From RGDT01 sp964630925 (GTDB lineage Bacteria > Planctomycetota > Planctomycetia > Gemmatales > Gemmataceae): a DNA stretch of 31,440 nucleotides. The stretch lies in assembly GCA_964630925.1 (NCBI GenBank), contig CAZVZK010000117.1, positions 1 through 31,440 of the forward strand. Reading direction: 5' to 3'. Shown here piece after piece: positions 17,309 to 24,446 of this stretch (the first letter of the stretch is position 1; each line of letters begins with the position of its first letter). The notes beneath the pieces were generated by a model, which was given only the letters and a program-made list of their open reading frames with translations, made no database searches and was not told where the DNA came from. The position numbers and the translations under genes are program-made.

Positions 17309-17402
17309 TCCGCGGCGTCTCGATGTCATGGCCCCGGGCGTGGCGCGGCGTCGGCATCAGGCCACGTCGCCCCGCACGGCCGTCGGCCCTACCATGTACC
17401 GC

Positions 17403-18263
17403 ATGAACACGCGCGAAGAGATCCTCGCCCGCCTCCGCCAGCAGGTCGCCGCCGGCCGGCCCATCGTTGGGGGCGGCGCCGGCACCGGCCTGTCCGCCAA
17501 GTGCGCCGAGACCGGCGGCATCGACCTCATCGTCATCTACAACTCGGGGCGCTTCCGCATGGCCGGGCGCGGCAGCCTGGCCGGCATGATGCCCTACGGC
17601 GACGCCAACGGCATCGTCATGGAGATGGCCCGCGAGGTGCTGCCTGTCGTCCGTCACACGCCGGTCCTGGCCGGCGTCTGCGCCACCGACCCGTTCCGCC
17701 GCATGGCGCACTTCCTGCGGCAGGTGAAGGACGAGGGCTTCGCCGGCGTGCAGAACTTCCCCACGGTGGGCCTCATCGACGGCACCTTCCGCCAGGGGCT
17801 GGAGGAGACGGGCATGGGGTACGCCTGCGAGGTGGAGATGATCCGCCTGGCGCGTGAGATGGACCTGCTGACGACGCCCTACGTCTTCACGGCCGAAGAG
17901 GCGCGGAGCATGGCGAAGGCGGGGGCGGACGTCCTCATCCCGCACATGGGCCTGACGACGAAGGGGGCCATCGGCGCGACGACGGCGCTGACGCTGGAGC
18001 AGGCGGCCCGGCGTGTCCAGGAGCTGGCGGACGCGGCGCGTGAGGTCAACCCGGACATCCTGGTCGTGTGCCACGGCGGCCCGATCGCGGAGCCGGAGGA
18101 CGCGGCCTACATCCTGAAGAACACGCGCGGCGTGGTGGGCTTCTACGGGGCCAGCAGCATCGAACGCCTCCCGACGGAGGTGGCCATCACCGAATGCACG
18201 CGGCGGTTCAAGGCGCTGAAGTTCACGGGCGAGCCGCCCCGCCAACTGCCTGACATCGCGTGA
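17403..18263 (+). CDS. Phosphoenolpyruvate hydrolase-like TIM-barrel protein
   Basis: The 286-aa protein belongs to the TIM-barrel signal-transduction/PEP-hydrolase-like family. It shows the glycine-rich opening GRPIVGGGAGTGLSAKCAE, then GGIDLIVIYNSGRFRMAGRGSLAGMMPYGDAN, a PVLAGVCATDPF strand, GVQNFPTVGLIDGTFRQ, and the C-terminal CHGGPIAEPEDAAYIL phosphate-site loop. Members resemble PEP mutase/isocitrate lyase folds; the physiological substrate is unsettled. I chose ATG 17403 (MNTREEILARLRQQ), where homologues usually begin; ATG 17394 three codons earlier is equally possible. Its stop overlaps a possible GTG (18260) of the next gene, so co-transcription is likely. Confidence 0.88.
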   Translation: MNTREEILARLRQQVAAGRPIVGGGAGTGLSAKCAETGGIDLIVIYNSGRFRMAGRGSLAGMMPYGDANGIVMEMAREVLPVVRHTPVLAGVCATDPFRRMAHFLRQVKDEGFAGVQNFPTVGLIDGTFRQGLEETGMGYACEVEMIRLAREMDLLTTPYVFTAEEARSMAKAGADVLIPHMGLTTKGAIGATTALTLEQAARRVQELADAAREVNPDILVVCHGGPIAEPEDAAYILKNTRGVVGFYGASSIERLPTEVAITECTRRFKALKFTGEPPRQLPDIA

Positions 18264-18271
18264 GGTGCGCC

Positions 18272-19933
18272 GTGACCGCCGACACCGCCCGCATCGCCCA
18301 GCTCGAAGAGTGGATGAAGGCACAGGAGGGCGAGACCCTCGAATTCAAGGAGGCGAAGGGCAGTTATCACTTTGAGACCCTCGTCAAGTACTGCTGTGCC
18401 CTGGCGAACGAGGGCGGCGGGCGGGTCATCCTCGGCGTCACCGACAAGCGGCCCCGGAAGGTGGTCGGCAGCACCGCCTTCGAGCAGACGGAGCGGACCC
18501 GCAAGGGCCTCTGCGAGCGCCTCCCCCTCGCCATCACGCTCGAAGAGATCGCGCACCCCGCGTGCGCCCCCGGCAGCCGGGTTCTCGTCTTCACCGTCCC
18601 CGCCCGGCCCATCGGCGTGCCGATCAAGTTCGAGGGCGTTTACTGGGCGAGGAAGGAAGACAGCCTCGCCCCGATGACCGAGGCCCGCCTCCGGGAGATC
18701 TTCGCCGAGAGCGGGCACGACTTCTCCGCCGACGTCTGCACCGGGGCCACTCTGGACGATCTGGACCCGGCCTCCGTCGACGACTTCCGCCGCCGCTGGG
18801 CCGAGAAGCTACGCAAGACCGAGAAGGCTGCCGAGGCCGAGCGGGTCGCGGCAATGCCCGTGGCCGACCTGCTCGCCGACGCCGAGGCGGTCATCGACGG
18901 CGGGGTGACCTACGCGGCCCTGATCCTGTTCGGCACCCACAAGGCGCTTGGCCGGCACCTCGCCCAGGCCGAGGTGGTCTTCGAGTACCGCTCGGCCGAG
19001 GCCTCCGGGCCGGCACAGGACCGCGAGGAGTACCGCCGGGGGTTCTTCTCCTTCTACGACGCGCTGTGGGGCCGGGTCGACCGCCGCAACGACAGGCAGG
19101 ACTTCCAGGACGGCATGTTCGTCACCCCCATCGCCACGTTCAACGAGAGGTCCGTCCGCGAGGCCGTGCTGAACGCGGTCAGCCACCGCGAGTACCAGCT
19201 GCCGGGCAGCATCTTCATCCGTCAGTACCCCCGCCGGCTGGAGGTGGACAGCCCCGGCGGCCTGCCGTTCGGCATCACGCAGGAGAACATCCTCGACCGC
19301 CAGAACCCGTGGAACCGCCGCATCGCCGAGATCTTCGTCCGCTGTGGCCTGGTCGAGCGCTCGGGCCAGGGGATGAACCTCATCTACGAGGAGGCGATCC
19401 GCCTGAGTAAGGCCGTCCCCGACTTCGCCCGCACGGACGCGCATCAGGTCGGCCTGACGTTGTTCGGGACCGTGGAGAACCCCGCCTTCGTCCGTTTCGT
19501 GAGCAAGGTCGGCCAGGAGACGGCGCGGGCGTTCACCACCCGCGACTGGATCGTGCTCGCCGCCGCGTCGCGGGGCGAAAAGATCCCGAAGGAGCTACAG
19601 GGCCGTGTCCCCCATCTCATCGAGCTGGGGCTGATCGAGCGTGACGGCAGGAAGTGCATCCTGTCGAAGAAGTACTACGAGTTCGTGGGCGACAAGCCGG
19701 CGTACACCCGGAAGAAGGGGCTCGACAGGGAACAGAACCTCGCCTTGCTGTTGAAGCACATCACCGATAACAAGGACACCGGGTCCCCCCGTGAAGACTT
19801 GCTCCGCGTGTTGCCGGCCTTGAAGGAATCCGACGTGAAATCGCTCTTGCGAACACTCAAGAACCAAGGGAAGGCCCACTCACGCGGGGCTCGCCGCGCC
19901 GGGCGGTGGTATCCCGGCCCCGCCCCCAAATAG
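18272..19933 (+). CDS. AlbA/Schlafen-type DNA-binding and ATP-binding domain protein
   Basis: The 553-aa protein starts with an AlbA_2 (Schlafen AlbA, formerly AAA_4) domain (about 10-140): EGETLEFKEAKGSYHFETLVKYCCALANEGGGRVILGV. The middle is an ATP-binding HATPase_c_4-like segment (about 275-400): NERSVREAVLNAVSHREY, then PRRLEVDSPGGLPFGIT and CGLVERSGQGMNLIYEEA. The C-terminal 150 residues are helical, with winged-helix-like stretches (EDLLRVLPALKESDVKSLLRTLKNQGK). Such proteins are often annotated as transcriptional regulators or RecG-like helicases. They have roles in stress or phage response, but the exact role of most is unknown. Start: GTG 18272 with GAGGTG just upstream. GTG 18260, overlapping the previous stop, is an alternative. 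A 10-bp repeat array lies just after it. Confidence 0.87.
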   Translation: MTADTARIAQLEEWMKAQEGETLEFKEAKGSYHFETLVKYCCALANEGGGRVILGVTDKRPRKVVGSTAFEQTERTRKGLCERLPLAITLEEIAHPACAPGSRVLVFTVPARPIGVPIKFEGVYWARKEDSLAPMTEARLREIFAESGHDFSADVCTGATLDDLDPASVDDFRRRWAEKLRKTEKAAEAERVAAMPVADLLADAEAVIDGGVTYAALILFGTHKALGRHLAQAEVVFEYRSAEASGPAQDREEYRRGFFSFYDALWGRVDRRNDRQDFQDGMFVTPIATFNERSVREAVLNAVSHREYQLPGSIFIRQYPRRLEVDSPGGLPFGITQENILDRQNPWNRRIAEIFVRCGLVERSGQGMNLIYEEAIRLSKAVPDFARTDAHQVGLTLFGTVENPAFVRFVSKVGQETARAFTTRDWIVLAAASRGEKIPKELQGRVPHLIELGLIERDGRKCILSKKYYEFVGDKPAYTRKKGLDREQNLALLLKHITDNKDTGSPREDLLRVLPALKESDVKSLLRTLKNQGKAHSRGARRAGRWYPGPAPK

Positions 19934-19940
19934 CCGCTAC

Positions 19941-20030
19941 CCCACGATCCCTCACGATGCCTCAAGGCGCCTCGAGGTGCCGCAGGATGCCGCAGGATGC
20001 CCCAAATGGTTCCAAAGTGTTCCAAAAACC
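19941..20030. repeat. Degenerate 10-bp tandem repeat, nine units
   Basis: Counting from 19941 the DNA reads as successive decamers: CCCACGATCC, CTCACGATGC, CTCAAGGCGC, CTCGAGGTGC, CGCAGGATGC, CGCAGGATGC, CCCAAATGGT, TCCAAAGTGT, TCCAAAAACC. Units five and six are identical and the rest drift outward. The array begins 8 bases after the AlbA gene stop and lies in a gene-free spacer (19934-20191). The rest of that spacer shows only unremarkable sequence leading to the dsbB-like gene. The period matches one turn of B-DNA, so it could be a bending or protein-phasing site, or simply a decayed tandem array. Confidence 0.7.
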
Positions 20031-20191
20031 CTGCCGGCCGCTGAGTCATAACTGTCATGGCAGGATGCATTTAAGCTGATCACCGCGGATGAGGCTGTTC
20101 CATAACTACACGCTCTGTCCCAAACCGCATCCCACCACAAGCCACGACAACGGCGGATGCGGCAAGACAGCAGGGCGAACAGAGGGGCGCG

Positions 20192-20734
20192 ATGAGCGAC
20201 ACCGCATACGCCTGGGCGGGGGCGGCGCTGGCCGGGCTGGCCGTCGCCGGGAGCCTGTACCTGAGCATGGGCATGGGGCTGGCAGCGTGCCCGCTGTGCT
20301 ACTACCAGCGGGCGTTCGCGATGGCGGCGTTCGCCGTTCTGCTCGTCGGCGCGGCCAACGGCGTGGAGGCGAAGGCGAACCTGCCGGGGCTGGCGTTGCC
20401 GCTGGCGCTGGCCGGCCTGGCCGTGGCCGGGTGGCACGTGCGGCTGGAGCTGTCGGGCAGGATGGAGTGTCCGGCGGGGATGCTCGGCGTGGGGAGCGCG
20501 CCGCAACAGAGCCTGGCGGCGTTCGTGCTGCTGTCGGCGGTGCTGATGGCCGGGGCGTTCGCCAACGGCCTGCCCGGCTCGGGGTGGCGGACGGCTCTGT
20601 TGAGCGCCGGCCTGGGCGTGCTGCTGGCGGCGGGGTGCCTGCTATCGGTGGCGATGCCGCCGAGGCCGGGGGCGGAGGAATACGAGAAGAATCCGGTGCC
20701 GAAGACGTGCCGCCCGCCGCGTCCGGCGGCGTGA
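20192..20734 (+). CDS. DsbB/BdbC-like disulfide bond formation membrane protein
   Basis: The 180-aa protein has four hydrophobic segments and the DsbB hallmark ACPLCYYQR (Cys33-x-x-Cys36) at the end of the first. DsbB proteins reoxidise periplasmic thiol oxidases and pass electrons to quinones. A periplasmic-loop Cys (Cys93, RMECPAG) is in place for the second redox pair. Its partner is not obvious: the remaining cysteines are Cys149, inside a membrane helix, and Cys173, in the C-terminal tail. The second relay may therefore be atypical. The ATG at 20192 has GAGGGG upstream. It is the last backbone gene before the tRNA and the mobile island. Confidence 0.85.
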   Translation: MSDTAYAWAGAALAGLAVAGSLYLSMGMGLAACPLCYYQRAFAMAAFAVLLVGAANGVEAKANLPGLALPLALAGLAVAGWHVRLELSGRMECPAGMLGVGSAPQQSLAAFVLLSAVLMAGAFANGLPGSGWRTALLSAGLGVLLAAGCLLSVAMPPRPGAEEYEKNPVPKTCRPPRPAA

Positions 20735-20750
20735 CGGCGCGCCCGTGGCC

Positions 20751-20780
20751 TTGACACCCCCTCCCCCGGGCTGCTATCAA
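20751..20780 (+). promoter_or_regulatory. Sigma70-type promoter of tRNA-Pro
   Basis: A perfect -35 TTGACA (20751-20756) and a -10 TATCAA (20775-20780) are separated by 18 bases. The -10 box ends 12 bases before the mature tRNA 5' end at 20793. This is the clearest promoter in the window. Confidence 0.8.
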
Positions 20781-20792
20781 AGGCGGAGTGAT

Positions 20793-20867
20793 CGGGCCGT
20801 GGCGCAGTTTGGCTAGCGCGCCTGAATGGGGTTCAGGAGGTCGGAGGTTCAAATCCTCTCGGCCCGA
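20793..20867 (+). tRNA. tRNA-Pro (anticodon GGG)
   Basis: A full cloverleaf can be drawn. The acceptor stem is CGGGCCG/CGGCCCG (7 perfect pairs). The D stem is GCGC/GCGC with a 10-base loop. The anticodon stem is CCTGA/TCAGG with loop ATGGGGT, giving anticodon GGG (20827-20829). The variable loop has five bases, and the T stem is GGAGG/CCTCT with loop TTCAAAT. The discriminator is A; CCA is not encoded. It decodes the CCC and CCT codons that are abundant in this genome. An integrase gene faces its 3' end, so this tRNA is the likely integration target of the downstream island. Confidence 0.95.
20843..20867 (+). other. Probable integration (att) site in the 3' end of tRNA-Pro
   Basis: Tyrosine integrases usually recombine in the T-arm or 3' end of a tRNA. 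The integrase gene lies 108 bases downstream and points at the tRNA. I found no second copy of the tRNA 3' end in the window, so the other attachment site must lie beyond 31440. The core limits are therefore inferred, not seen. Confidence 0.45.
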
Positions 20868-20872
20868 CTCAC

Positions 20873-20911
20873 GCAAGGGCCGCCGTGACTAACAGTTGCG
20901 GCGGCCCTTGC
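20873..20911. terminator. Perfect 12-bp hairpin after tRNA-Pro
   Basis: GCAAGGGCCGCC (20873-20884) pairs exactly with GGCGGCCCTTGC (20900-20911) around a 15-base loop, 6 bases after the tRNA. It probably terminates the tRNA transcript and could also stop the opposing integrase transcript. There is no U-run. Confidence 0.7.
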
Positions 20912-20940
20912 CTATTCCACACACTTCCCCACCCTCCCGT

Positions 20941-20964
20941 TGTGAGCGCCGGTGTGAGCGCGCC
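20941..20964. repeat. Two adjacent 12-bp direct repeats beside the integrase gene
   Basis: TGTGAGCGCCGG is followed immediately by TGTGAGCGCGCC; the first nine bases are identical. They sit between the tRNA 3' end and the integrase stop. This is where arm-type integrase or excisionase binding sites could be expected, though two short repeats alone are weak evidence. Confidence 0.4.
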
Positions 20965-20975
20965 TGGGGCGGAAG

Positions 20976-22100
20976 CTATTTCTTGGGGCGGGCCTCCTTC
21001 CCCTGGCGGGGCTGTTTCTCCTCCTTCAGCAGCGTCGGCAGGGACCACACGTCCTCGCCCAGGTCCTCGATGCCGAGGTCGGCGTACAGGTTCGCCGTCA
21101 TGCGGATGTCCTTGTGCCGCATCAGGCGCTGCACCTTCACGATGGGGAGGCGCTTCGCCATCTCGCGGCAGAAGAAGTAACGCAGGCTGTGGAAGTCCAG
21201 GCAGCGGCCCTCGCCGTCCACGCGCTCGATCTTCGCGCGCCTCAGGTCCTTGTGCAGGGTTTGCGTGCGCGGCATCCGGGGGAAGATCCGGGCAGTCGGC
21301 GAGGCCAGGGGCCGCCAGAGCGGGGCGAGCAGCTCGCGGCACTCGGGGAGCATCGGGACCACGTCCTTGCGGCGGCCCTTGACGATCTCCGGGCGCAGGT
21401 GCCAGGCCGGCTTCTCGCCCTCGGGGGTGAGGTCGCGTTTCTCCAGCTTGGCCAGCTCGCCGCGGCGCAGGCCGGACAGGCCCGCGACGAGGTAGAGGAG
21501 GCGGTGGGCGGGCGATGCGGCCGTCAGGGCCTGGAGCTCGGCCAGGGTGTAGGCGCGGCGTGGCTTGCGTTTCTTGCCCCCGGTGCGGGCCTTGCGGACC
21601 TTGGCGAGGGGGTTCTCGGCGAGGTGGTTCTGCTCGACGCACCACGCGAGGAAGGTGTGGGCGGCGTCGCGGTAGCTGTTGATGGTGCGTGGGGAGAGGT
21701 CCTTGTCCTTCAGCTCGGTCAGGAACGCCATCAGGGTGGCGGGGCGGACCTGGGCCAGGGTCTCCCACTTGCATGCCTCGCGGACGGTGCGGAGGAGGCG
21801 GGCGGTCTCCTTGCGGTGGGATTGAGAGCGTTCCAGGCGGTCCATCTCGGCGAGGTATTCGCCCTCGACCTCGGCGAGGGGGCGGCGGGCCTGGGCCTCC
21901 TCGGCGACGGGCAGGCCGACGCGGCGGCGCGCGGCCTCCGTCTCGCGGCGCTGCAGGAGCCTCTGGCTGGCCTCCTTGTCGGTGAAGGCCGGCTCGACCT
22001 GGCGCTCGTCGTTGTGGTCCTTGTAGGCGATGTACCATTTGCGACGCTTCTTCTTCTTGCCGGCCCGATCCTTGTAGGTCGGCTTGTAGACGGTGCCCAT
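20976..22100 (-). CDS. int: Tyrosine recombinase / phage-type integrase
   Basis: The 374-aa protein has a basic N-terminal arm-binding-like region (KKKKRRKWYIAYKD), a SAM-like core-binding domain (about 75-170), and a catalytic domain (about 180-355). The catalytic domain carries the family residues Arg212 (GLRRGEL), His304 and Arg307 (HSLRYFF), His329 (LMRHKD) and nucleophile Tyr339 (NLYADLG). It integrates or excises DNA at a short core, here most likely the 3' end of tRNA-Pro. The C-terminus is highly charged. The start is ATG 22100. It is the first gene of the island and is transcribed towards the tRNA. Confidence 0.95.
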   Translation of the reverse strand: MGTVYKPTYKDRAGKKKKRRKWYIAYKDHNDERQVEPAFTDKEASQRLLQRRETEAARRRVGLPVAEEAQARRPLAEVEGEYLAEMDRLERSQSHRKETARLLRTVREACKWETLAQVRPATLMAFLTELKDKDLSPRTINSYRDAAHTFLAWCVEQNHLAENPLAKVRKARTGGKKRKPRRAYTLAELQALTAASPAHRLLYLVAGLSGLRRGELAKLEKRDLTPEGEKPAWHLRPEIVKGRRKDVVPMLPECRELLAPLWRPLASPTARIFPRMPRTQTLHKDLRRAKIERVDGEGRCLDFHSLRYFFCREMAKRLPIVKVQRLMRHKDIRMTANLYADLGIEDLGEDVWSLPTLLKEEKQPRQGKEARPKK

Positions 22101-22161
22101 GTGTCCGGTCCTGGTGGGGTGACGCGCCGGGGCGGTGAGGCCCCGGCGCGTCAGGGGGAGG

Positions 22162-22746
22162 TCAGAAGGGGATGTCCTCGGTGCCGGCGTCGTGGTAGCC
22201 GTCGTGGTGCTGGCCGTTGCGCGGGGCGGGCGCGGCGGGCCTGGGCGGCTGCGGGGTGGGCGCGGGCTTCGGGGCGGCGGGGGGCGGGGTGGTGGGCTTG
22301 GCGGCCTTGAGGAGGTCGGCGAAGCGGGCGTTGAGGGAGCGGACGCCGGCCTGGGCGATGGGGCGCTGGGCGGTGCCGGCGCGGCGGCGGTAGATGGTCC
22401 ACTTCTCGGCCTTGCCGCCCTCCCAGTCCTCCAGGCGCATCTCGCCGTCGCGGACCTGGCCGGCCAGCGCGTCGAGGTCGCCGAAGGAGGTGCCGTTGAA
22501 ACCCAGGTCGAGCAGGGTCTGCCAGACCCAGCCGGGGTTGGAGGGGGTGCCGAGGGTGCCGGCGGTGAGCGAGAGGTAGATGGTGCGCTCGGGGCCGGTG
22601 GTAGTGATGAACTGGTTCTCGGCGGGGTCGAGGTAGGCGAGGACCTCGACGCCCAGCTCGATCTGCGGGGTGCCGTTCTTCGACTCGCCGAGGGCGGCGC
22701 CGATGACGCGGAGGCGGTAGCGGCCGGGGGTGTAGAAGTTGCTCAC
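22162..22746 (-). CDS. Phage single-stranded-DNA-binding-like protein with SSB-type tail
   Basis: The 194-aa protein starts at GTG 22746 with AAGGAGAG upstream. Residues about 1-90 are beta-rich (YTPGRYRLRVIGAALGES, QIELGVEVLAYL, TIYLSLTAGT), consistent with an OB-like phage fold of the DUF669 type. A long Pro/Ala-rich linker (about 150-175) follows. The protein ends in GTEDIPF, closely matching the acidic DDDIPF tip with which bacterial SSB recruits partner proteins. The gene lies downstream of a Sak4-like ATPase on the same strand. Sak4 recombinases are known to work with phage SSBs, so the pair is probably a single-strand annealing or replication module. The SSB role is inferred from the tail, fold pattern and context. 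Confidence 0.68.
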   Translation of the reverse strand: MSNFYTPGRYRLRVIGAALGESKNGTPQIELGVEVLAYLDPAENQFITTTGPERTIYLSLTAGTLGTPSNPGWVWQTLLDLGFNGTSFGDLDALAGQVRDGEMRLEDWEGGKAEKWTIYRRRAGTAQRPIAQAGVRSLNARFADLLKAAKPTTPPPAAPKPAPTPQPPRPAAPAPRNGQHHDGYHDAGTEDIPF

Positions 22747-22770
22747 GAGGTCACTCTCCTTTCGAGTTAA

Positions 22771-22817
22771 GGGGACGAGACGTCCCCTTCGGGCTAAGCT
22801 CGCTGCGCTCGCAGCCC
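22771..22817 (-). repeat. Hairpin element, copy 1 (between sak4-like and SSB-like genes)
   Basis: GGGGACGAGACGTCCCC (22771-22787) forms a 7-bp stem with a 3-base loop. A second stem, GGGCT/AGCCC (22791-22795 with 22813-22817), contains GCGCTCGCAG. The same two-part arrangement occurs at 23680-23720. It lies directly after the sak4-like stop and before the SSB-like start on the reverse strand. Confidence 0.7.
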
Positions 22818-23663
22818 TTACCCCTGGGTCTTGTGGGACTTGAGGGCGGACTGGAAGTTGGCCCACGCCTGGGCGGCGGACGTGCCGCAGTCGATCTCCT
22901 CGGGGAGGCCGAGGCGGTTGCCGGCGTCGTACTCGGCGCGGCGTTCGGTCATGATGAGGCGGGCCTGGCCTCCGGTGGCCTTGGCCTTCGCGCCGCGGGC
23001 CTTCTGCTCGACGGCGACCTCGAAGCAGCCGAAGAACACGAGGTCGGCCCAGCGGTCGAGGTGGGCCCAGGACTCCTTGGCGAGGACCGGCTCCCAGCGG
23101 TCGTAGTCGGGGCCGGAGGGGTTCTTGAAGGTCTTGACCTGGGAGTGGCCGAGGAGGATGACGGCGAGGCCCCTCTCGCGGCAGCGGTCGAGTGCGGAGG
23201 TCAGCTCGATGACGCGGGTGAGGGAGAGCTTGATGCCGCGGCCGTAGGCGTCGAATTTCTCCCAGTCACCCTGGCAGTCGGCGGCGCAGGTGGCCTCGTG
23301 GGCGAGGCGTTCGGCGCCGTTGATGGTGTCGAGGACGAGGGTGCGGAAGTCGTGTCCGCCGGCGGCCAGCTCGTTGACGGCGGCGATGAGGTCGGCCCAG
23401 CGGGTGAAGGGGTCGGGGTAGTGGGCGGTGGGCGGGGCGAGGCCGGCGTCCATGAGGGAGAGGAGGCCGTCCTCGCCGCGCGTCATGAGGAAGATGGGGC
23501 GCGGGGCCTGGGCGGCGAAGGACGACTTGCCCCATTTCGGGATCGCGTGGAGGATGAGGCGCGAGGGGAGCTTGCGGCCGGCGGTGGTGACGCTGGCGAG
23601 GGTCTGGCGCGGGGGCGCGGCGAAGGTCGGGCCTGGGCCGTTGGTGTTGCGTCTGGGTGTCAT
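22818..23663 (-). CDS. Sak4-like phage ATP-binding recombination protein
   Basis: The 281-aa RecA-fold NTPase has a Walker A variant AIPKWGKSSFA (Lys46) and a Walker B TLVLDTING (Asp112). Sensor-like GLAVILLGHSQVKTF (about 169-183) and the C-terminal EYDAGNRLGLPEEIDC match the AAA_24/Sak4 phage family. Such proteins promote single-strand annealing with a partner SSB. The start is ATG 23663 with GGAGAAG about 7 bases upstream; the longer frame to 23678 lacks this spacing. It is followed on the same strand by the SSB-tailed gene and flanked on both sides by the same hairpin element, which may separate the transcripts or be a mobile repeat. Confidence 0.85.
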   Translation of the reverse strand: MTPRRNTNGPGPTFAAPPRQTLASVTTAGRKLPSRLILHAIPKWGKSSFAAQAPRPIFLMTRGEDGLLSLMDAGLAPPTAHYPDPFTRWADLIAAVNELAAGGHDFRTLVLDTINGAERLAHEATCAADCQGDWEKFDAYGRGIKLSLTRVIELTSALDRCRERGLAVILLGHSQVKTFKNPSGPDYDRWEPVLAKESWAHLDRWADLVFFGCFEVAVEQKARGAKAKATGGQARLIMTERRAEYDAGNRLGLPEEIDCGTSAAQAWANFQSALKSHKTQG

Positions 23664-23679
23664 GCTTCTTCTCCACATC

Positions 23680-23720
23680 GGGGGACGAGACGTCCCCCGC
23701 CGGCGGCGTTGCGCTCGCAG
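23680..23720 (-). repeat. Hairpin element, copy 2 (upstream of sak4-like gene)
   Basis: The core GGGGACGAGACGTCCCC (23681-23697) is identical to copy 1 and is lengthened by one G-C pair (23680 with 23698). It is followed by GCGCTCGCAG (23711-23720), also shared with copy 1, at a similar distance (14 versus 18 bases). It sits 16 bases upstream of the sak4-like start. Confidence 0.7.
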
Positions 23721-23772
23721 AGCCTCGCTTTGCCGCCTTCCCCCTAAACAGCCGAGGGGGTTTCGGTGAGGG

Positions 23773-24027
23773 CTACGCGCTCCTCTTGTGCTTGTGCCAG
23801 CCGCGGCTGACGTTCTTTGGGGAGGGCGTGTCGGGGGCGAAGAGGGCGAGGCCGGCCTCGGCGCGGCGGCGGAGGCGCAGCAGGTGGGCGGTCCAGATGG
23901 GCGACTCGGTGAGGAGGTTGGCGTAGAGGCCTCGGATGCCGGGGCGGCGTCCGCAGGCGTGGCAGAGGGGCAGGCCGTCGGGTCGGGGGAGGGCCTGGGC
24001 GGTCTCGCAGTGGACGCAGGGCGGCAC
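23773..24027 (-). CDS. Small zinc-ribbon-like protein, 84 aa
   Basis: GTG 24027 begins MPPCVHCETA, with a second pair in LCHACGRRPG; CxxC-x15-CxxC is a likely zinc-binding knuckle. The remainder is basic and helical (TESPIWTAHLLRLRRRAEAGLALF), ending in a Lys/His/Arg-rich tail that could contact nucleic acid. The start lies 4 bases after the stop of the 60-aa gene, so the two are an operon leading towards the sak4-like gene. I do not recognise the family; small zinc-ribbon proteins of this kind are common in phage replication regions. Confidence 0.65.
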   Translation of the reverse strand: MPPCVHCETAQALPRPDGLPLCHACGRRPGIRGLYANLLTESPIWTAHLLRLRRRAEAGLALFAPDTPSPKNVSRGWHKHKRSA

Positions 24028-24031
24028 GGGG

Positions 24032-24214
24032 TCAGTCCCTCACGACGGCGGCGACGGGGGCGAGGGCGGGGTCACGGCCGAGGGTGCGCTCGATGGCGCG
24101 CTGGAGGCGTTCGAGGGTGGCGGGGTCGTCGAGGCGTTCGAGGGCGTGGTCGGCGCGGTCGGGGGCGAGGGCCTCGGAGATGTGCAGCTCGAGGGTGAGG
24201 CGGGCCAGCTCCAT
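24032..24214 (-). CDS. Small hypothetical protein, 60 aa
   Basis: ATG 24214 is preceded by AGGAG at a good distance (CAGGAGATCACAT). The product is a single acidic, helical domain (MELARLTLELHISEALAPDRADHALERLDD...) with no cysteine or motif that I can assign. It is the first gene of the reverse-strand run that continues with the zinc-ribbon, Sak4-like and SSB-like genes, so it may be an early phage gene. The 232 bases upstream, to the forward lipoprotein start, hold no further gene that I can support. Confidence 0.6.
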   Translation of the reverse strand: MELARLTLELHISEALAPDRADHALERLDDPATLERLQRAIERTLGRDPALAPVAAVVRD

Positions 24215-24446
24215 ATGTGATCTCCTGTTCAGGTGGGCTTGATGATCGTAACTCGGACACGCGGGATCGCGGATAGACGTTTGAGGGTCGGTGGGGGCGA
24301 GTTGAGGAAAGTTGGCGGGGCGGGTCTAGGTGAGGGCGGCGCTGGACGGACGGGGGGCCTGGGTGGTAGATTGTGAAACGGGAATAAGACGGACTGCAAC
24401 ACTCGTGGCGTGGACGCCGAGAGTCCTACCGCTCGACGGAGGAACC

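Noticed and set aside
15689..17329. Reverse-strand open frame (546 codons) opposite the ART-like gene
   Set aside because: Arg/Leu/Val-rich shadow. The forward frame has a strong ribosome site and ordered motifs.
20869..20975. Possible C-terminal extension of the integrase by frameshift (other frame reads GALTPALTTGG)
   Set aside because: The integrase ends cleanly after a complete catalytic domain. The stretch is short and is better explained as att-proximal DNA with direct repeats and the hairpin.
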